Shown: piece by piece, positions 18,520-27,338 of the stretch
Layout: each line of letters starts with the position of its first letter
Position numbering within the stretch: the stretch's first letter is position 1
Assembly (NCBI GenBank): GCA_965197565.1
Contig: CBDANK010000004.1
Location: 868,001-932,000 of the forward strand
Reading direction: 5' to 3'
Length of the DNA: 64,000 nt
DNA from: G963667675 sp965197565
GTDB lineage: Bacteria; Chloroflexota; Dehalococcoidia; Lucifugimonadales; UBA3495
Notes under the pieces: generated by a model
Databases searched by the model: none
What the model was told of the DNA's origin: nothing
Seen by the model: the letters and a program-made list of their open reading frames with translations, nothing else
Position numbers and translations under genes: made by a program

Positions 18520-19028
18520 GCCCGGAAATAGGGCTCTAAGACCTCAAGGCAGGATAGTCCCAAGTAAGCCCATAGTATCCAATCATCTATGTGGGATTAT
18601 ATGTGGGAACATCAGAGCTATGGTGCCGATACCCGCGGATTATAGCTTCACAATGCGAGGCGATAATACTCCGCCTTTCGAACCATGAACGGACGGCCCT
18701 TCGACAAACTCAGGGTGAGCGGGAGGAGTGGGCAACTCAACGACTTTGCAATCGTCCTGGTGGGGGTGCGCAGGGTCTTTCGGTTTTCATATTGGAGTGG
18801 TGCAGTAACCCCTGGTAACGTCATTCTGAGGAGCTTGCGACGAAGAATCTAAAAGTCTTGATCGGAGAATCGGCCTTTACCTACAAGAGCGATTTTAGAC
18901 CCTTCACTCCGTTCAGGGTGACAATTAAAAGACCCTGCTGGGGGTGCGGGAATGACTTGTGCCTTTAGCCGCCAGCCATTAAGATACGCTGGTCGCCGCC
19001 AACCCCCATTCCCTGTAGGAGAAGTGGC
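18520..19028. other. Intergenic region with scattered short repeats
   Basis: No gene is seen. It contains short segments of the kind often dispersed between genes: CCCTTCGACAAACTCAGGGT near 18697, CATTCTGAGGAGCTTGCGAC near 18822 and TCACTCCGTTCAGGGTGAC near 18904. A related piece (GTGGTGAGCTTGTCGAACC) is at 4262. The two arms of the first could form a small hairpin. Confidence 0.45.
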
Positions 19029-19646
19029 ATGGACCGCAAAATCATTCAGGACACAGTAATCCTGGCGGAACACGGCATGGCCTTTGAGGTCAAGAAGGGG
19101 CAGGTGTTGCGTATCTACCAGTCAGAGGAAAAACAGGTCGGTGACTGCGCTTTCTTCAACGCCGATAACTACAAAGAGGTCTTTCATCTGGGCCAGACCT
19201 GGTCGATGGCCAACCGGCTGGGTACAGGCACCGCCAAGAGCTACACCCAATTTTATTCCAAGCCCCCAAGGACCAACGTCATGTTGACTGTCCTTGAAGA
19301 TACCGTGAAGAATCACTCAGGACACCTGTCGTCAAGATGCAATCGCAGGGCCCTTGATATTCAGGGCCGCACCTCCCAACGGCGAAGCTGCCAGGACAAC
19401 CTGGAGGAAGCCCTGGCTCCTTACGGCATAACCGGCGATGATATAGCGGACATCTTCAACGTGTTCATGGCGGCCGAGTTCCATGAGGACGGCAGCTTCG
19501 AACTGGTCAATTCCACCGCTCAAAATGGCGATTACATCGACCTATTGGCTGAAATGAATATTCTGGCCGGTATCTCAGCCTGTCCCGCACCCACCATCAT
19601 CAACGACAACCATCCCAAATCCTTGGGAGTCAGGATACTGGAATAG
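19029..19646 (+). CDS. DUF1989 / urea carboxylase-associated family protein
   Basis: The 205-residue protein matches the DUF1989 family. It has an early VGDCAFFNADN (about 37-47), then HSGHLSSRCNRRAL, the family signature RRSCQDNLEEAL (about 118-129), FNVFMAAEFHEDGSFEL, and a C-terminal NGDYIDLLAEMNILAGISAC (about 166-185). Relatives are linked to urea carboxylase and amino-acid catabolism, and the exact reaction is uncertain. GGAGAAGTGGC precedes the ATG. The neighbouring minus-strand amidohydrolase converges on it with about 60 bp between stops, so they are not an operon but may belong to the same nitrogen-compound metabolism. Confidence 0.85.
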   Translation: MDRKIIQDTVILAEHGMAFEVKKGQVLRIYQSEEKQVGDCAFFNADNYKEVFHLGQTWSMANRLGTGTAKSYTQFYSKPPRTNVMLTVLEDTVKNHSGHLSSRCNRRALDIQGRTSQRRSCQDNLEEALAPYGITGDDIADIFNVFMAAEFHEDGSFELVNSTAQNGDYIDLLAEMNILAGISACPAPTIINDNHPKSLGVRILE

Positions 19647-19709
19647 CTCTCGTATGATTGGACCTCATGGCGTGTCAGCCCGTAGTTATCCACGACACGA
19701 TGAGGCCCT

Positions 19710-20972
19710 TTACCGCATCCTATCTCCACCTTTGAACACCGCGGCCACGTTGGTCAAGTCGTTGATGTTTTCGGTGGGATTGCCGTCCACCACGAGTAAG
19801 TCCGCTGCTTTACCCGGTTCGACGGTGCCCACTTGGTCCAGCATTCCCAGGGATTCGGCGGCGTCACGGGTACCCGCCAGCAGGGCGTCATGGGTCGAGA
19901 TGCCCATCTCGGTCATGGCGTTAAGCTCGTTGTGAAACTGGCCAAACGGATAGGCGCGAAACCCGCAGTCGGACCCGCCAACCATGCGTGCGCCAAAAGA
20001 TAGCAACTGCCGGCAGATCTCCAATCGGCTCTCGTTCCGGTATCGCTCGTGGTCCAACTCGGCTTGCTCTTCTCGAGAGAGTCCCTGACGCTCCTGTTTC
20101 TCTTCGAGGCGAAGAATCCCGGATTGGCTGACATATATAGTGGGGTTGACCCAGACTCCCGAGGCCGCGATACGCTCGCCAAGAGCAGGACCAAGGCTTA
20201 TGGACCCGTCGGGCTGATTGAAACTACAGTGGATAATCATGTCCACCCCGGAATCCAAGCAATTGGCTATGGCTTGGACGGCGTGGGCGTGGGCCCCCAC
20301 CAACCGGCCCCGCAGGTGGGCCTCATCAACTAGGGCCTTCAACTCTTCCAGAGTGTAGGAAGCCTCTTGCGGTCTGGTGCCCAGGGTACTGCCTCCGCTG
20401 GTCATCACTTTAATATAGTCCGCACCCTGGTGGACCAGTCTCCTCACTTCCTTGCGCACGCCTTCAACCCCGTCCGCTTGGGACCCCATCATCCAGCAGT
20501 GGCCGCCGGTGATGGTGATGGGATGGCCGCAATTGTTCAAGCGAGGCCCCGGCACGATTCCTCGGTCAATCCCCTCTTTAAGAGAGAAGGGCGCCCGGTT
20601 CCATCCGCCGTTTTCTCGCATAGTGGTCACTCCGCTCTCTAAGGCCAATCGGGCGTTGACCACCGCTCGCATAAGGTGAATATCATCGATTTCTCCATTC
20701 ACGCGGTCCACCGACTGTCCATCGCCCGGCATGTTGGTATGGGTGTGGGAATCCACCAAGCCGGGCAGGACTGTTGCTGCGCCAAAATCCAGCACCTCCG
20801 GCTCCGTCCCCTCCGGGAAGGCCAACTCGTGCTGTCTGGAAACCCGGAGAATCCGGCCTTCCACCACCACGACGGCCATGTGTTCCAGTACCGGCCCGCC
20901 GGTGCAATCGACCAGCTTTCCGGCCTTGATGACCTTTGTAGATGTATTTGTAGACACATTCGCCGCTGCCAT
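19710..20972 (-). CDS. Metal-dependent amidohydrolase (imidazolonepropionase/dipeptidase-like)
   Basis: This is a 420-residue amidohydrolase-superfamily enzyme of the type annotated as Xaa-Pro dipeptidase or imidazolonepropionase-like. Metal ligands are visible in LVDSHTHTNMPGDG (HTH), DYIKVMTSGG (the lysine of the barrel), LVGAHAHAVQAI (HAH) and MVGGSDCGFRAYPFG (the catalytic Asp). The C-terminal GTVEPGKAADLLVVDGNP rebuilds the composite domain. The start at 20972 is chosen because AAGGAG stands 8 bp upstream. The longer open frame to 21098 has no site. The natural substrate cannot be read from sequence. Confidence 0.9.
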   Translation of the reverse strand: MAAANVSTNTSTKVIKAGKLVDCTGGPVLEHMAVVVVEGRILRVSRQHELAFPEGTEPEVLDFGAATVLPGLVDSHTHTNMPGDGQSVDRVNGEIDDIHLMRAVVNARLALESGVTTMRENGGWNRAPFSLKEGIDRGIVPGPRLNNCGHPITITGGHCWMMGSQADGVEGVRKEVRRLVHQGADYIKVMTSGGSTLGTRPQEASYTLEELKALVDEAHLRGRLVGAHAHAVQAIANCLDSGVDMIIHCSFNQPDGSISLGPALGERIAASGVWVNPTIYVSQSGILRLEEKQERQGLSREEQAELDHERYRNESRLEICRQLLSFGARMVGGSDCGFRAYPFGQFHNELNAMTEMGISTHDALLAGTRDAAESLGMLDQVGTVEPGKAADLLVVDGNPTENINDLTNVAAVFKGGDRMR

Positions 20973-21189
20973 AGCAAACTCCTTCCATAGGTGCGTTAGA
21001 ATACTTTGGGGCCTGTACCGACCAACCTGCAGCCGCGGTGTAGCAACTCTAGCAGGGTCTCGGCGTTGGTCAGGAATGCCTGGGAGACGCTCTGCCACCA
21101 GCAGCAGGGCCCGAATGCAAGGGTCTTTGAAAGGGTGGGTCCGGCCCGTAGATTAGTGCTTTCGAGGGGAAGAGAGCCGTCACATGTTG

Positions 21190-21717
21190 GATTACGACTG
21201 GGACCGATTTGGTAGGCTGGACTGGACAAAATCAAGAACCGAGGCCGATTCCGTGGTCACCCCGTCCGACGGTATGGGGATAGTGTACGTCAGCACCGCC
21301 TCGTCGTCCACGCTTTCGATGATGGCCTGCATCAGCTTGCCGGTGGGGGAGTCGTCGGCGTGCTCGGTGATGGAGACCACCCGGATACCCTTGCGTCGCA
21401 GCATGGACTTGAAGGCCACGGCGTGCTCGCGCTTGCGTGTGAAGCGGGAGAATCTCCCTAAATAGAGCGTTGGGCTTGGAAGCCTCATCGATCATCTCTC
21501 GGAACTGTGGCCTCTCTGTCACGCGCCCGCTCTCGGCCTCGTCCACGTACTCGCGGGCGACGATGTAGCCGTTCCTTCGGGCATAGTCTCTGAGCGCCCT
21601 CATCTGGCGGCTACAGACAGGTCCACGTCCTGCGGTTGCTGAACACCCTGGCATAGAGGGCTGCCGGGGTCGGGAGTTGGTTTTGCTTCCTGGTGGTTCC
21701 TCTCTTTTTGTCTTCAT
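21190..21717 (-). pseudogene. Serine recombinase, decayed catalytic domain
   Basis: Two overlapping frames give pieces of a large serine recombinase: RQMRALRDYARRNGYIVARE, EYVDEAESGRVTERPQFREM, then in another frame FSRFTRKREHAVAFKSMLRR and SITEHADDSPTGKLMQAIIE. The N-terminal strand with the catalytic serine is degenerate. The region after ESVD jumps to a C-terminal-like end (VLTYTIPIPSDG, then VLDFVQ). Frameshift, internal deletion and loss of the nucleophile region make it non-functional. Confidence 0.75.
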
Positions 21718-21743
21718 TCTCGGTCCAGGGAATCTACGCTGTT

Positions 21744-22034
21744 TTAGGCAGATGCCTCTACGAGCGGTTCGATGGCGCTGATGTCAGTCTTGGCACGGGC
21801 TACATCCAGATCGTACATCCGCTGGAGGTTCAGCCAGAAGTCGGGAGTCATTCCCAGGGCTTGCCCAATCCGCAGTGCCGTGTCCGCAGTAATGGATCTG
21901 CGACAATGGACGATATCATTGATGCGTATCTGGGGCACCCCTATCGTCTTGGCCAATCGGTACTGGGTGATGCTCAGTTCGTTCATGATCTCTGCCAGGT
22001 GTTCTCCCGGGTGGATTGGTTCAGCGGTGGTCAT
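21744..22034 (-). CDS. higA: HigA-family antitoxin (XRE HTH)
   Basis: Starting at ATG 22034 this gives 96 residues: MTTAEPIHPGEHLAEIMNEL, the HTH SITQYRLAKTIGVPQIRIND, and GMTPDFWLNLQRMYDLDVAR. These are the hallmarks of HigA/VapI antitoxins, which bind their own promoter and neutralise HigB. The ATG lies inside the end of the toxin gene, so the pair was translated as overlapping genes (14 bp). In the current sequence the toxin frame runs straight into higA without a stop, making a 193-codon fused frame. The antitoxin can still be started on its own. Confidence 0.88.
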   Translation of the reverse strand: MTTAEPIHPGEHLAEIMNELSITQYRLAKTIGVPQIRINDIVHCRRSITADTALRIGQALGMTPDFWLNLQRMYDLDVARAKTDISAIEPLVEASA

Positions 22035-22325
22035 ATGATCCTCCGCAGTGGTAGTCGGTGACTTCGATCTCCCTTGCGTTTGGTCCGTCCAAACAAAACA
22101 CACCCGCCACCGGTCGTTTATTCGGATGCTGTGTTGCCCCTCCCGATCTCCTCGCAGAGCTTCCAACCGATGGGAGGGCGGCGCCCGAAGATCGGAGAGT
22201 GCTGCGGCTGCCACCACTCGCTGTAGTCTCACACGGGCCCGGCGCTGGATGTCGGCCGACAATCGGCTGACCGTTTGCCCTTCGAAGAGTCTTAGGGCGT
22301 CGCCATGCCTGAAGCGGTTCATCAA
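22021..22325 (-). pseudogene. higB: HigB-family toxin, frameshifted near the C-terminus
   Basis: The frame reads FRHGDALRLFEGQTVSRLSA, then RLEALRGDREGQHSIRINDR and WRVCFVWTD, the RelE/HigB fold core with its basic residues. After WTD the family ending (AREIEVTDYHCGGSYDHR) is encoded in a different frame, which ends at TGA 22021-22023. A one-base indel near 22075 therefore fuses the toxin to the antitoxin. The start is the ATG at about 22322 or a TTG just before it. If the indel is an assembly error, this is an intact HigBA module. Confidence 0.8.
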
Positions 22326-22645
22326 TGATGATAGTAACGCCTACTGTTACTAATATCAAGAATACGTACGATAGGTTTTCCTTACCCCCAACTGTGCTCT
22401 ATTTTCCCTGACGTTCTACAGCCAAGGCCCTGGGCGTGGACCGCAAGCAGGTCGCAGGTGACGCAAGGGCACCGAGCCCTGCGCGGGAGCCATGCACTCC
22501 CTCTTCCGTTTCGCGCTCCGTATGCCCGGCGGGCCTGAACATCCTCATGGGAGATGGCTTCCAGATGGCCTTCTGGGAGAAGGAGAGCTAGACCCGACCC
22601 ACAGCGCCGGCGGCCCATTTGCAGACCTGCAACTACGCGACCGAT

Positions 22646-22861
22646 ATGGAAGATGCGAAGAGACAGAACAAACGGGGGAGGCCCGACAGCGACGCCCCGG
22701 ACATGGGGGTGGTCGTGGTCGGGATCGACTTCAACCCCGGCCCCGACGCCGAGGAGCGGCGGCGCCGCCTCTTCACCATCCTGGTCAAGCTGGCCGACGA
22801 CGAACTACCCATCCCTGGGACGGACTCGTCGCCGGACGGCGGCTACGAGGAGGATGCCTGA
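22646..22861 (+). CDS. Small hypothetical protein
   Basis: A possible 71-residue protein starting MEDAKRQNKRGRPDSDAPDM and continuing VVVVGIDFNPGPDAEERRRR. I do not recognise the family. It is hydrophilic with a short hydrophobic strand, and no strong ribosome site is seen. It ends beside the start of a truncated PAPS-reductase-like gene and could belong to the same phage-like or mobile cassette. Upstream, 22360-22640 has another open stretch ending GLNILMGDGFQMAFWEKES, which I cannot assign. Confidence 0.4.
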   Translation: MEDAKRQNKRGRPDSDAPDMGVVVVGIDFNPGPDAEERRRRLFTILVKLADDELPIPGTDSSPDGGYEEDA

Positions 22862-22972
22862 TACGCTCCCCTCGAACCCTTACCGTCATCAGCCTGGGCG
22901 GAGGCGTGCAGTCCTCCTTCATGGCGCTCATGGCGAGCCAGGGAAGTGTCGCGCTCCGGGAGACGCCGGTCC
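22858..22972 (+). pseudogene. PAPS-reductase/sulfotransferase-like protein, N-terminal fragment cut by IS630
   Basis: The frame reads SPRTLTVISLGGGVQSSFMA then LMASQGSVA. This is the PP-loop start of 3'-phosphoadenosine-phosphosulfate-reductase-like proteins that are common in phages and mobile elements. It ends at the TA target of the IS630 at 22975 and does not resume after it, since the sequence to the right encodes a retropepsin-like protein on the other strand. The start codon is unclear. Confidence 0.6.
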
Positions 22973-22974
22973 TA

Positions 22975-24208
22975 AACCAAAGCCAAGGTGAAATGTGCAA
23001 AAAGATGAGGTAGATTTGGTGGAAAGACTGGGTTAGCTTTTGCGGGAGAGAGAGGGGTTGGTGATGAGTGTGAGGGGGATAGAGCGGTTTCTTGAGCAAT
23101 GGGAGATGAATGCCAGGGATCTGCACCGGCGTATGATTCTGGCGCCAACGCCCCGGGAGCGGGAACGCTGGCACGCCGTCTGGCTGCTGGCCCAAGGATG
23201 GACGGCCTCGGCGGTGGCAGAGGCGCTGGAGCGGGACCCCCACACCATCGGAAGATGGGCCGCTGCCTTCGCTGAGGGTGGGCCAGCGGCTCTGATCTTC
23301 GAGCAGTCCGGGGGTTCCCCCCCGCCCTTGGTGAGGCGCAACAGGTGGCGCTGAAAGGGGCGGTGCAAGAATTGCCTGGGGCGGTGGGTATCAGCTTGGC
23401 CAATTGGAACTGGAGGGTGGTCCACCAGTTTGTGGTGGACTGGTTCGACATCAGCCTGAGCCGCAGCAGTTGCCTGAACTAGCTGTATCGCTTGGGATTT
23501 GTCCTGAAGCGGCCCAAGAAACGTCTGATCAAGACCAATAAGGCCAAACGGGAGGCCTTCGTGGTGGAATACGCCACCCTCGCCCAGGGAGCAAAGCAGT
23601 CTGGCGGCAAGATATTCTTTGCTGACGAGGCTCACTTCCGGGCAGACGCGGAGTTGCGGGGTAAGTGGGTGCTGAGAGGTGAACCGGCCCTGGTGGATTC
23701 GAGCAGCCCGCGGCGTGGTGAGAAAGCCAGCTACTACTCGGCGGTGTGCTTGGAGGCGGGGGAGGTGGAGTGGATGGAACTGGATGGCAACAGCAACGCT
23801 GGAACCTCGGCCTCCTTCCTGAGGCAACTGAGGGAGAGGCACCACGGGCCCTTGAACGTGATTTGGGACAACGCGCCAGCGCATCGGGGCGAGGCAGTGC
23901 GGGAGTACCTGGGGACGCCGGGTCTGGGGCTGAAGCTGGTGAACCTGCCGGGCTACAGTCCGGACTTCAATGCCGACGAGGCTATCTGGGGCTGGGTGAG
24001 GGAAGAGGCAACGGGAAACCTGTGTCTGGGAACCAAGGCGGCGGTGCGGGAGAGGGTCGGCGATTTCCTTGCTGGCCTGGCCAGACGGAAAGAGGAGGTC
24101 AGGCGGCGCTGCCGGACCGTCCTGCAATCCAAAGCCGAGGGTCTCCTCTGCAACACACGGCCCAATTCCCTACTCCTCGAAAATGCACATCCCACTTTGG
24201 CTTCGGTT
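22975..24208 (+). mobile_element. IS630-family element with TA duplication; broken transposase
   Basis: The ends are matching inverted repeats (AACCAAAGCCAAGGTGAAAT at left, AACCGAAGCCAAAGTGGGAT as complement at right) flanked by TA at 22973-22974 and 24209-24210. The first frame (23040-23354) has the HTH segment (LLAQGWTASAVAEALERDPH). The main frame (23492-24211) has the DDE core: FADEAHFRAD, IWDNAPAHRG and LPGYSPDFNADEAIWGWVRE. Between them are a frameshift near 23354 and a TAG at 23480-23482, so no intact protein is made. Confidence 0.88.
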
Positions 24209-24564
24209 TAGTACATGATGAGATGGGTGGGAACCAGGCGTTGCTCCACCGGGTCCACGGCGAGGGCCAAGCCCTCCAGGGTGTAGGCTCCCAACAGAGC
24301 CGGAGCGTCGTCGTCTCCGAAGACCACCAGGGTCGTCACGCTCTCGCCGTCAACTATTGCGCGAGCCTCCCCGTAGTCCATCTCGATTCGCCGTCCGTCG
24401 GCCAACAGGAACCTGCGCTTTCCCATCGGCTCAACCCCCAACTCGCGCAGCAGGCTGGCGGGCAGCGTGGTGTAGGCGGCCCCGGTGTCCACCGTCGCCT
24501 CTATGTCCTGAGTGTGTTGGCCGTCCATGCTGGAAATCCGCAGCAGCCAACTGAAAGTCCCCAT
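24208..24564 (-). CDS. Retropepsin-like (clan AA) aspartic protease
   Basis: The 118-residue protein has the catalytic motif ATVDTGAAYTTLPASLL (about 24-40) and the paired glycine-rich loop ALLGAYTLEGLALAVDP (about 88-104), as in bacterial single-domain retropepsin-like proteases that act as homodimers. There is no signal peptide. Its stop codon TAA (24208-24210) includes the TA target duplication and one base of the IS630, so the last residue or two may have been altered by the insertion. The function in bacteria is not established. Confidence 0.8.
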   Translation of the reverse strand: MGTFSWLLRISSMDGQHTQDIEATVDTGAAYTTLPASLLRELGVEPMGKRRFLLADGRRIEMDYGEARAIVDGESVTTLVVFGDDDAPALLGAYTLEGLALAVDPVEQRLVPTHLIMY

Positions 24565-24784
24565 ACCGGGAGCCTCCCCATCGCAATTCTGTCAACCAAT
24601 TCTAACCGAATTAGCGCCCCTGTTATAGAGCCGGGAGCATCACAAACTGCGCCACCGCTGCATGGAGACGCGCTTTGGCGCCGCCCTGCCGAGCGGGGTA
24701 CAACGGTGGGTGGAAGTTGGCCCGGCGATGCTGCGAACACCCCGGGCCGTGGCGCCACCTGTATGAGCAGGTAGTCTCCAGCAC

Positions 24785-25200
24785 ATGGTCAAATGCGCCG
24801 AGTGCGGACTGTATCTCGACGGACGGGCGGTCACCAGCAATTACCAGAACCAGAACGGGAAGCGGTACGTCTATAAGGTCGATCCACCCCGCCGTTACTA
24901 CCGCTGCTTCGGGATGTCCGCCCACAAGTTGGAGTGCCGCAGACCGTCCTTCATCAAGGCTGAACGGCTGGAGGAACTCGTCTGGAACGAGGTCAAGAGA
25001 ATGGTCAAGCCCCCCGGCCTCATCGTGGCGGGCATCGAGTTTCTGAACACTCAGGAAGACGACGGGTGGGAGAAGGAGATCGCCGAGTCCAAGCGCAACC
25101 TCAACAGGGTGCAATCCGGGGAGGACAGGGCCATCAGGCTGTACGTACCGGGCAAGATCACCGAGGCCCACCTAACTGGGCAAAATCGAGAACCTTCATT
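24785..25200 (+). pseudogene. Serine recombinase, zinc-ribbon/C-terminal fragment
   Basis: It encodes the zinc-ribbon part of a large serine recombinase (MVKCAECGLYLDGRAVTSNY, then RRYYRCFGMSAHKLECRRPS) and the start of its coiled coil (EKEIAESKRNLNRVQSGEDR, then LYVPGKITEAHL). The catalytic domain is missing. At about 25168 the gene is abruptly joined to a 31-bp segment that also occurs at 61408-61438, so the frame beyond EAHL is unrelated. Confidence 0.75.
25168..25198 (-). repeat. 31-bp repeat, copy A
   Basis: Identical to 61408-61438. On the minus strand it encodes the module KVLDFAQLGG, also seen in variant form at 21224, 47975 and 50893. It marks the breakpoint of the serine recombinase fragment. 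Confidence 0.7.
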
Positions 25201-25288
25201 CGACGTACTCAATAGACACGAAAAGAGACACGAAATACTCAGGTACTCGTGGGCGGCCGATTTGGGTCCATGCAAGCCAGGTCGGTAA

Positions 25289-25680
25289 AGCGGACTCAAA
25301 ATGGGTGTGTCACGTCGTTCCCGCGTACCCGAACGTATCACCAGGCCCGATGAACGGTTCGATTCTTCTCAGGTGGGCCTGAGTGTACGGTAGATGGCAC
25401 CGTCTTCGAGTTGTGGCTGGGAGCTTTGTAGACTCGATCAACCACTTCCCGAACAAAAGAAACAGGACTCCGAAGATGGTCAAGATTATAAGTGCCCCAG
25501 GCGAAGTCCTGGGCAAGGGCAGCGTTCTTCGCGTCGCCGAGATGGGGCCGTACTGCGGCGGACCCTGCCACTCCTACGAAGATAGCAATCGGAGCCACCA
25601 GTCCCAGAGGGATGTATTGAGCAGCCTAGTAGCTGACCATCATTGAAATGATGGCTGGTGAGATATGATGGGTTAGCAGT
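25289..25680 (-). other. Intergenic region with a possible membrane-protein remnant
   Basis: On the minus strand one frame encodes a hydrophobic stretch (PLGLVAPIAIFVGVAGSAAV) near 25560-25620. A different frame encodes another (ALIILTIFGVLFLLFGKWLI) near 25430-25495. They could be two helices of one frameshifted membrane protein cut by the IS630 to its right. No start or family is identifiable. Confidence 0.3.
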
Positions 25681-25705
25681 CAAAAAAGAAAATCGGGAAG
25701 CGGGG

Positions 25706-26864
25706 ATGGATGTGATGATGAAGAAATACCGAGTGGGACTTACGGAGGAGGAACAGGAGGAGAGGAACAGGAGGAACTGAAGGGATTGGTGTCCAAGGGT
25801 TGGGCGGCGGCTTACAAGCAGACTCACGCCCGCATTCTGCTGCTTAGCGATGAGAACCAGGTTGATGGCGCAATGAGGGACGAGGATATAGCCTGGGTCC
25901 TGAAGGTGGGCAGCGCCACGGTGGAACGGGTGCGCCGCCGGTGCGTGGAGGAGGGCCTGGAGGCAGCCCTGGGACGCAAACAGCAGCTAAAGCGCCGCAA
26001 GAAAAAGCTGGATGGTCAGGGTGAGGCCCACCTGGTAGCCTTGGCCTGCTCTCAACCGCCGGAGGGACGGGTCAGTTGGACGCTGCAAATGCTGGCCGAT
26101 GGATTGGTGGCGCAGGAGATAGTGGATAGCATCAGCACAGAGACGGTGCGCCGGACTCTGAAAAAAACGAACTCAAGCCTTGGCTGAAAGAATGCTGGTG
26201 CCTCCCGCCCCAAGGGAGCGCGGACTTTGTGTGCGCCATGGAGGACGTGTTGGAGGTCTATCACCGTCCCTACGGAGAGGGGGAGGTGCTGGTGTGTCTG
26301 GACGAGACCAGCAAGCAACTGGTGCAGGAGACCCGCCAACCCCGTCCGTCGCGGCCGGGGGCAGCCATGGCATACGATTACGAATATCAACGCAACGGAG
26401 TGAGCAACCTGTTCATGCTGTTCGCGCCCCTGGAGGGATGGCGGCGGGTGGAGGTCACGGACCGGCGCACCAAGGCCGACTGGGCACGGGTGGTCAAGAA
26501 ACTGGTGGACGAGGACTATGTCGACAAGGAGCGGATAGTCTTGGTGATGGACAACCTGAACACCCATCATCCGGCATCCCTATACCAGGCTTTCGAGCCG
26601 GCGGAGGCACGGCGCATTGCCCAACGGCTGGAGATACATTACACCCCGAAGCACGGGAGTTGGCTTAATATGGCCGAGATCGAACTGGGGGTGCTGGCGC
26701 GGCAGTGCTTGGATCGCCGGATACCCAGCCAGGAAGTCCTGGAACGGGAAACAGGCGCATGGCAGGACCAACGGAACCGGGACGTAATTCAGGTGGACTG
26801 GCGCTTCACAACCGAGGACGCCCGCATCAAGCTCAAGTCCCTATACCCATCAATACAACAGTGA
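25706..26864 (+). mobile_element. IS630-family element, second copy of the 9.7-kb type
   Basis: The first frame (HTH with VLKVGSATVERVRRRCVEEG) and the second (26229-26864; CLDETSKQLV, MDNLNTHHPA, YTPKHGSWLNMAEIELG) overlap at a run of seven A after CTG (about 26160), a usable -1 slip site giving LKKNELKPWLKECW. The N-terminus is damaged: a 14-bp tandem duplication of GAGGAACAGGAGGA near 25750-25778 shifts the frame after MKKYRVGLTEEEQEE. An internally deleted relative lies in the amidohydrolase at 40.35 kb. Confidence 0.85.
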
Positions 26865-26891
26865 GGCTCTACTAGGCCCGTCTGCTCAACT

Positions 26892-27338
26892 TTACTTGTG
26901 TCGCCTCCCTAACCACAGATCGCGCCATATGCGTCGGAGCCATGAACGAAGAGTCTTACGGCTCGACGTAGCATCAAGCATCCGATCCCGCTCTACGTGG
27001 GCATATTCCGAATGACGGCGTGGATCGACCCTGTCCATCCAAATCACGCCGTTGCTTCGTATGAGGTAGTGGCTGCCACAGCCTGAGTAAGCCCACACGG
27101 ACCCACCGGTAGGACCGTCCAGTGAAACCGACTTCCCATCGAAGTAGACGTGCCACCGACTGGGGTGAAGGGACAGCACCGTCAATTCGCCACAGCCGCA
27201 CGGGCAGCGCAGGTTAACGGTTCGATGCTTGTGGCTGATCCATAGCTCGCCATCCTTGATTGAGTCAAAGGGGGGCATCACCTCTACGAAGATGGGACGG
27301 AGCTTGACCGTGGGCAACCGACGCAACCCATCACGCAT
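26892..27338 (-). CDS. DUF6527-family protein of a ubiquitin-like operon
   Basis: The protein has 148 residues from ATG 27338, which overlaps the stop of the E1-like gene by 8 bp. The motifs NLRCPCGCGELTVLSL (about 50-65) and YSGCGSHYLIRSNGVIWMD (about 88-106) are the CxC and C-x-S-H parts of DUF6527. The C-terminus is basic. In related bacterial ubiquitin-like operons a DUF6527 protein is the usual last member and has been proposed or reported as the Ubl-processing protease (from memory of that literature). Cys and His residues could bind a metal or form an active site. Its position as third gene supports a processing or deconjugation role. Confidence 0.75.
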   Translation of the reverse strand: MRDGLRRLPTVKLRPIFVEVMPPFDSIKDGELWISHKHRTVNLRCPCGCGELTVLSLHPSRWHVYFDGKSVSLDGPTGGSVWAYSGCGSHYLIRSNGVIWMDRVDPRRHSEYAHVERDRMLDATSSRKTLRSWLRRIWRDLWLGRRHK

